Source: Branchinecta lynchi (taxonomy: Eukaryota; Arthropoda; Branchiopoda; Anostraca; Branchinectidae). Taken from it: a DNA stretch of 64,000 nt. The notes under the pieces are model-generated. The model was not told where the DNA came from and searched no databases. It saw nothing but the letters and a program-made list of their open reading frames with translations. The stretch covers positions 1 to 64,000 of the forward strand of contig JAKZAP010000132.1 in assembly GCA_023053575.1 (NCBI GenBank), in the 5' to 3' direction. The translations under genes were made by a program, and so were the position numbers. The stretch's first letter is position 1; each line of letters starts with the position of its first letter. Of the stretch, positions 61,241 through 64,000 are shown piece after piece.

Positions 61241-64000
61241 TGGTTTTACCACAAGGTTTGTTTTCTCACAAGGTTTGTTTTCCCACAAGGTTTGTTTTCC
61301 CACAAGGTTTGTATTCCCACAAGGTTGGTTTATTCGAAAGGTTTGTTTCCCCACATGGTTGGTTTTCGCACAAGGTTGGTTTTCCCGCAGGGTTTGTTTT
61401 CCCACAAGCTTAGTTTTCCCGCAAGGTTTGTTTTCCCACAAGGTTAGTTTTCCCACAAGGTTTGTTTCCCCACAAGGTTTGTTTCCCCACATGGTGTGTT
61501 TTCCCACAAGGATTGTTTTCTCACAAGGTTTGTTTTCCCACTGTGTTGGTTATCCCAAAAGGTTCGCTTTCCCGCAAGGTTGGTTTTCCCACAAGGTTGG
61601 TTTTCCCGCAGGGTTTGTTTCCCCATAAGGCTGGTTTTCCCACAAGGTTTGTTTTCTCACAAGGTTTGTTTTCCCACTAGGTTGGTTTTCCCACAAGGTT
61701 TGTTTCCCCACAAGGTTTGTTTTCCCACTAGGTTTGTTTTCCCATAAGGTTGGTTTTCCCACAAGGTTTGTTTTCTCACAAGGTTTGTTTCCCCACAAGG
61801 TTTGTTTTCCCACTAGGTTTGTTTTCCCATAAGGTTGGTTTTCCCACAAGGTTTGTTTTCTCACAAGGTTGGTTTTCCCGCAGGGTTTGTTTTCCCACAA
61901 GGTTAGTTTTCCCGCAAGGTTTGTTTCCCCACAAGGTTTGCTTTCCCACAAGGATTGTTTTCTCACAAGGTTTGTTTTCCCACTAGGTTTGTTTCCCCAC
62001 AAGATTTGTTTTCCCACATGCTTTGTTTTCCCCCAAGGTTGGTTTTCCCGCAAGGTTGGTTTTCCCACAAGGTTTGTTTTCCCACTGTGTTGGTTTTCCC
62101 AGAAGGTTCGCTTTCCCGCAAGGTTGGTTTTCCCACAAGGTTTGTTTCCCCACAAGGTTTGTTTTCTCACAAGGTTTGTTTTCCCACAAGGTTGATTTTC
62201 CCACAACGTTAGTTTTCTCACAAGGTTGGTTTTCCCACAAGGTTTGTTTCCCCATAAGGTTTGTTTTCCCACAAGGTTTGTTTTCCCACAAGGTTTGTTT
62301 TCCCACAAGGTTGGTTTTCCCGCAGGGTTTGTTTTCCCACAAGGTTAGTTTTCCCGAAAGGTTTGTTTCCCCACAAGGTTGGTTTTCCCACAAGGTTGGT
62401 TTTCCCGCAGGGTTTGTTTTCCCACAAGGTTAGTTTTCCCGCAAGGTTTGTTTCCCCACAAGGTTTGTTTTCCCACAAGGATTGTTTTCTCACAAGGTTT
62501 GTTTTCCCACTAGGTTTGTTTCCCCACAAGGTTTGTTTTCCCACAAGGTTTGTTTTCCCCCAAGGTTGGTTTTTCCGCAAGGTTGGTTTTCCCACAAGGT
62601 TTGTTTTCCCACTGTGTTGTTTTTCCCAAAAGGTTCGCTTTCCGACAAGGTTGGTTTTCCTACAAGGTTGGTTTTCCCGCAGGGTTGCTTTCCCCATAAG
62701 GTTGGTTTTCCCACAAGGTTTGTTTTCTCACAAGGTTTGTTTTCCCACTAGGTTGTTTTTCCCACAAGCTTTGTTGTTGGTTGTTGGTTTTCACAAGGTT
62801 TGTTTTCTCACAAGGTTTGTTTTCCCACTAGGTTGTTTTTCCCACAAGCTTTGTTGTTGGTTGTTGGTTGTTGGTTTTCCCACAAGCTTTGTTTTCCCCC
62901 AGGGTTTCTTTCCCCACAAGGTTTGTTTTCTCACAAGGTTTGTTTTCCCACAAGGTTTGTTTTCCCACAAGGTTTGTTTTCCCACAAGGTTTGTATTCCC
63001 ACAAGGTTGGTTTATTCGAAAGGTTTGTTTCCCCACATGGTTGGTTTTCCCACAAGGTTGGTTTTCCCGCAGGGTTTGTTTTCCCACAAGGTTAGTTTTC
63101 CCGCAAGGTTTGTTTTCCCACAAGGTTAGTTTTCCCACAAGGTTTGTTTCCCCACAAGGTTTGTTTCCCCACAAGGTGTGTTTTCCCACAAGGATTGTTT
63201 TCTCACAAGGTTTGTTTTCCCACTGTGTTGGTTATCCCAAAAGGTTCGCTTTCCCGCAAGGTTGGTTTTCCCACAAGGTTGGTTTTCCCGCAGGGTTTGT
63301 TTCCCCATAAGGTTGGTTTTCCCACAAGGTTTGTTTTCTCACAAGGTTTGTTTTCCCACTAGGTTGGTTTTCCCACAAGGTTTGTTTTCCCACAAGGTTG
63401 GTTTTCCCGAAAGGTTTGTTTCCCCACAAGGTTTGTTTTCCCACTAGGTTTGTTTTCCCATAAGGTTGGTTTTCCCACAAGGTTTGTTTTCTCACAAGGT
63501 TTGTTTTACCACTAGGTTTGTTTCCCCACAAGGTTTGTTTTCTCACAAGGTTTGTTTTCCCACAAGGTTTGTTTTAACACAAGGTTTGTTTTCCCACAAG
63601 GTTTGTTTCCCCACAAGGTTGGTTTTCCCGAAAGGTTTGTTTCCCCACAAGGTTGGTTTTCCCACAAGGTTGGTTTTCCCGCAGGGTTTGTTTTCCCACA
63701 AGGTTAGTTTTCCCGCAAGGTTTGTTTCCCCACAAGGTTTGTTTTCCCACAAGGATTGTTTTCTCACAAGGTTTGTTTTCCCACTAGGTTTGTTTCCCCA
63801 CAAGGTTTGTTTTCCCACAAGGTTTGTTTTCCCCCGAGGTTGGTTTTCCCGCAAGGTTGGTTTTCCCACAAGGTTTGTTTTCCCACTGTGTTGGTTTTCC
63901 CAAAAGGTTCGCTTTCCCACAAGGTTGGTTTTCCCACAAGGTTGGTTTTCCCACAAGGTTGGTTTTCCTGCAGGGTTGCTTTCCCCATAAGGTTGGTTTT
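61241..64000 (+). repeat. Rearranged and shortened higher-order units to right edge
   Basis: 61290-61680 repeats about 60220-60610 at a spacing of 1071 bp (63 x 17), with private changes: GGTTTTCGCAC (61364), CACAAGCTTAG (61405) and CATGGTGTG (61491). After a mixed part (61.68-62.0 kb), 62015-63990 matches 59262-61237 at 2753 bp, including the TTCCTGCAGGG variant near the right edge. The copied derivative-specific marks show that this part was duplicated from derivative 2. Confidence 0.8.
62772..62878 (+). repeat. Paired GTTGGTT interruption, copy 5
   Basis: Same pair of runs, 2753 bp after copy 4. Confidence 0.88.

Larger units (their letters stand above)
45583..64000 (+). repeat. 17-bp satellite array, plus-oriented block 4 (to right edge)
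   Basis: About 18.4 kb of plus-oriented monomers running off the right edge. It starts with a mixed part (45.6-47.0 kb) containing one TTAACACAATG monomer (46113) and a 645-bp-spaced duplication. A 732-bp tandem duplication and the 4214-bp higher-order unit with its derivatives follow. Five paired GTTGGTT-rich interruptions lie in the second half. AAGCTT in many monomers is changed to ATGCTT here (near 48932, 53146, 56426, 59264 and 62017). No genes are seen. Confidence 0.97.

Noticed and set aside
1..64000. Hundreds of open reading frames of 60 to about 500 codons on both strands, translating to repeats such as FSHKVCFPTRFVFPQGL or GKTNLVGKQTLWENKPC
   Set aside because: All are the 17-bp satellite read in shifted phase. 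Every frame on both strands gives the same peptide, they overlap each other completely, and they start and end at random variant monomers. No promoter, ribosome-binding pattern, splice structure or unique domain is visible. None is annotated as a gene.
1..64000. CRISPR array
   Set aside because: The repeats are contiguous 17-mers with no spacers. Variants are point changes of the repeat itself, and there is no cas-like gene.
1..64000. Telomere repeat array (TTAGGG-like or long yeast-type repeats)
   Set aside because: Monomers are highly variable, the array switches orientation several times, and higher-order duplications are present. GGTTAG occurs only as a scattered monomer variant. None of this fits a telomerase-made terminal array.
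1..64000. CENP-B box, because it is also 17 bp and CTTTCGGGAAAACCAACC variants hold TTCG and a correctly placed A
   Set aside because: The essential CGGG at the end of the box is absent in that register (CAAC instead). The match is about six of nine key bases in a minority variant, which can be chance. Centromere function cannot be claimed from this sequence.
1..64000. Prokaryotic or phage origin with iterons
   Set aside because: Iteron clusters are short (usually a handful of copies) and lie beside replication genes. Here over 64 kb is pure repeat with no gene, which points to eukaryotic satellite DNA.

Overview
The whole 64-kb window is one uninterrupted satellite DNA array. I find no protein-coding gene, RNA gene, transposon, CRISPR array or unique sequence anywhere in it. 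The repeat is a 17-bp monomer, GGTTTGTTTTCCCACAA on one strand and TTGTGGGAAAACAAACC on the other. About 3,760 copies would fill the window (64,000/17). Monomers vary at a few preferred positions: T/G/A/C after GGTT, one C/T in the TTTTCCC run, and the last four to five bases (CACAA, CGCAA, CGCAG, CATAA, CCCAA, CGAAA, CACTA, CAAAA). The variants occur in ordered strings that are themselves copied, giving a higher-order structure. An array of this size with nested higher-order repeats and orientation switches is typical of eukaryotic heterochromatin (pericentromeric, subtelomeric or sex-chromosome-like). Nothing in the window identifies the organism.

Orientation layout (plus means GGTTTGTTTTCCCACAA is read on the given strand): minus about 1-302; plus about 331-4235; minus about 4236-5545; plus about 5574-23988; minus about 23989-38475; plus about 38488-39055; minus 39056-45570; plus 45583-64000. 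The switches are either small hinges (303-330 and its inverted copy 5546-5573; 38476-38487 and its copy 45571-45582) or abrupt joins (about 4236, 23988, 39055). Two of the seven switches are secondary copies: 5546-5573 by inverted duplication and 45571-45582 by a 7.1-kb tandem duplication. The join at 39055 is the seam of that same tandem duplication.

Higher-order layout: 1-1637 and 4238-5876 are a near-identical inverted repeat that probably continues off the left edge. About 2116-4234 is repeated directly at 5739-8352. From 8.4 to 23.9 kb there are nested tandem and dispersed duplications (spacings 323, 697, 2194, 2483, 3570 and about 6050 bp). From 24.0 to 36.8 kb a roughly 6.4-kb unit is present twice, with inner 495- and 664-bp duplications. 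31961-39055 is repeated in tandem at 39056 to about 46038. From 47.0 kb to the end come a 732-bp duplication, a 4214-bp unit present twice, and shortened derivatives of it (spacings 2838, 3280 and 2753 bp). Each derivative carries a distinctive GTTGGTT-rich interruption.

The many long open reading frames are arithmetic artefacts. Seventeen is not divisible by three and the consensus has no stop in any frame on either strand, so every frame reads the same 17-residue peptide in a different phase until a stop-creating variant monomer is met. The window should be annotated as non-coding satellite. Coordinates of array blocks and duplications were read by eye; those given as 'about' may be off by one or a few monomers.
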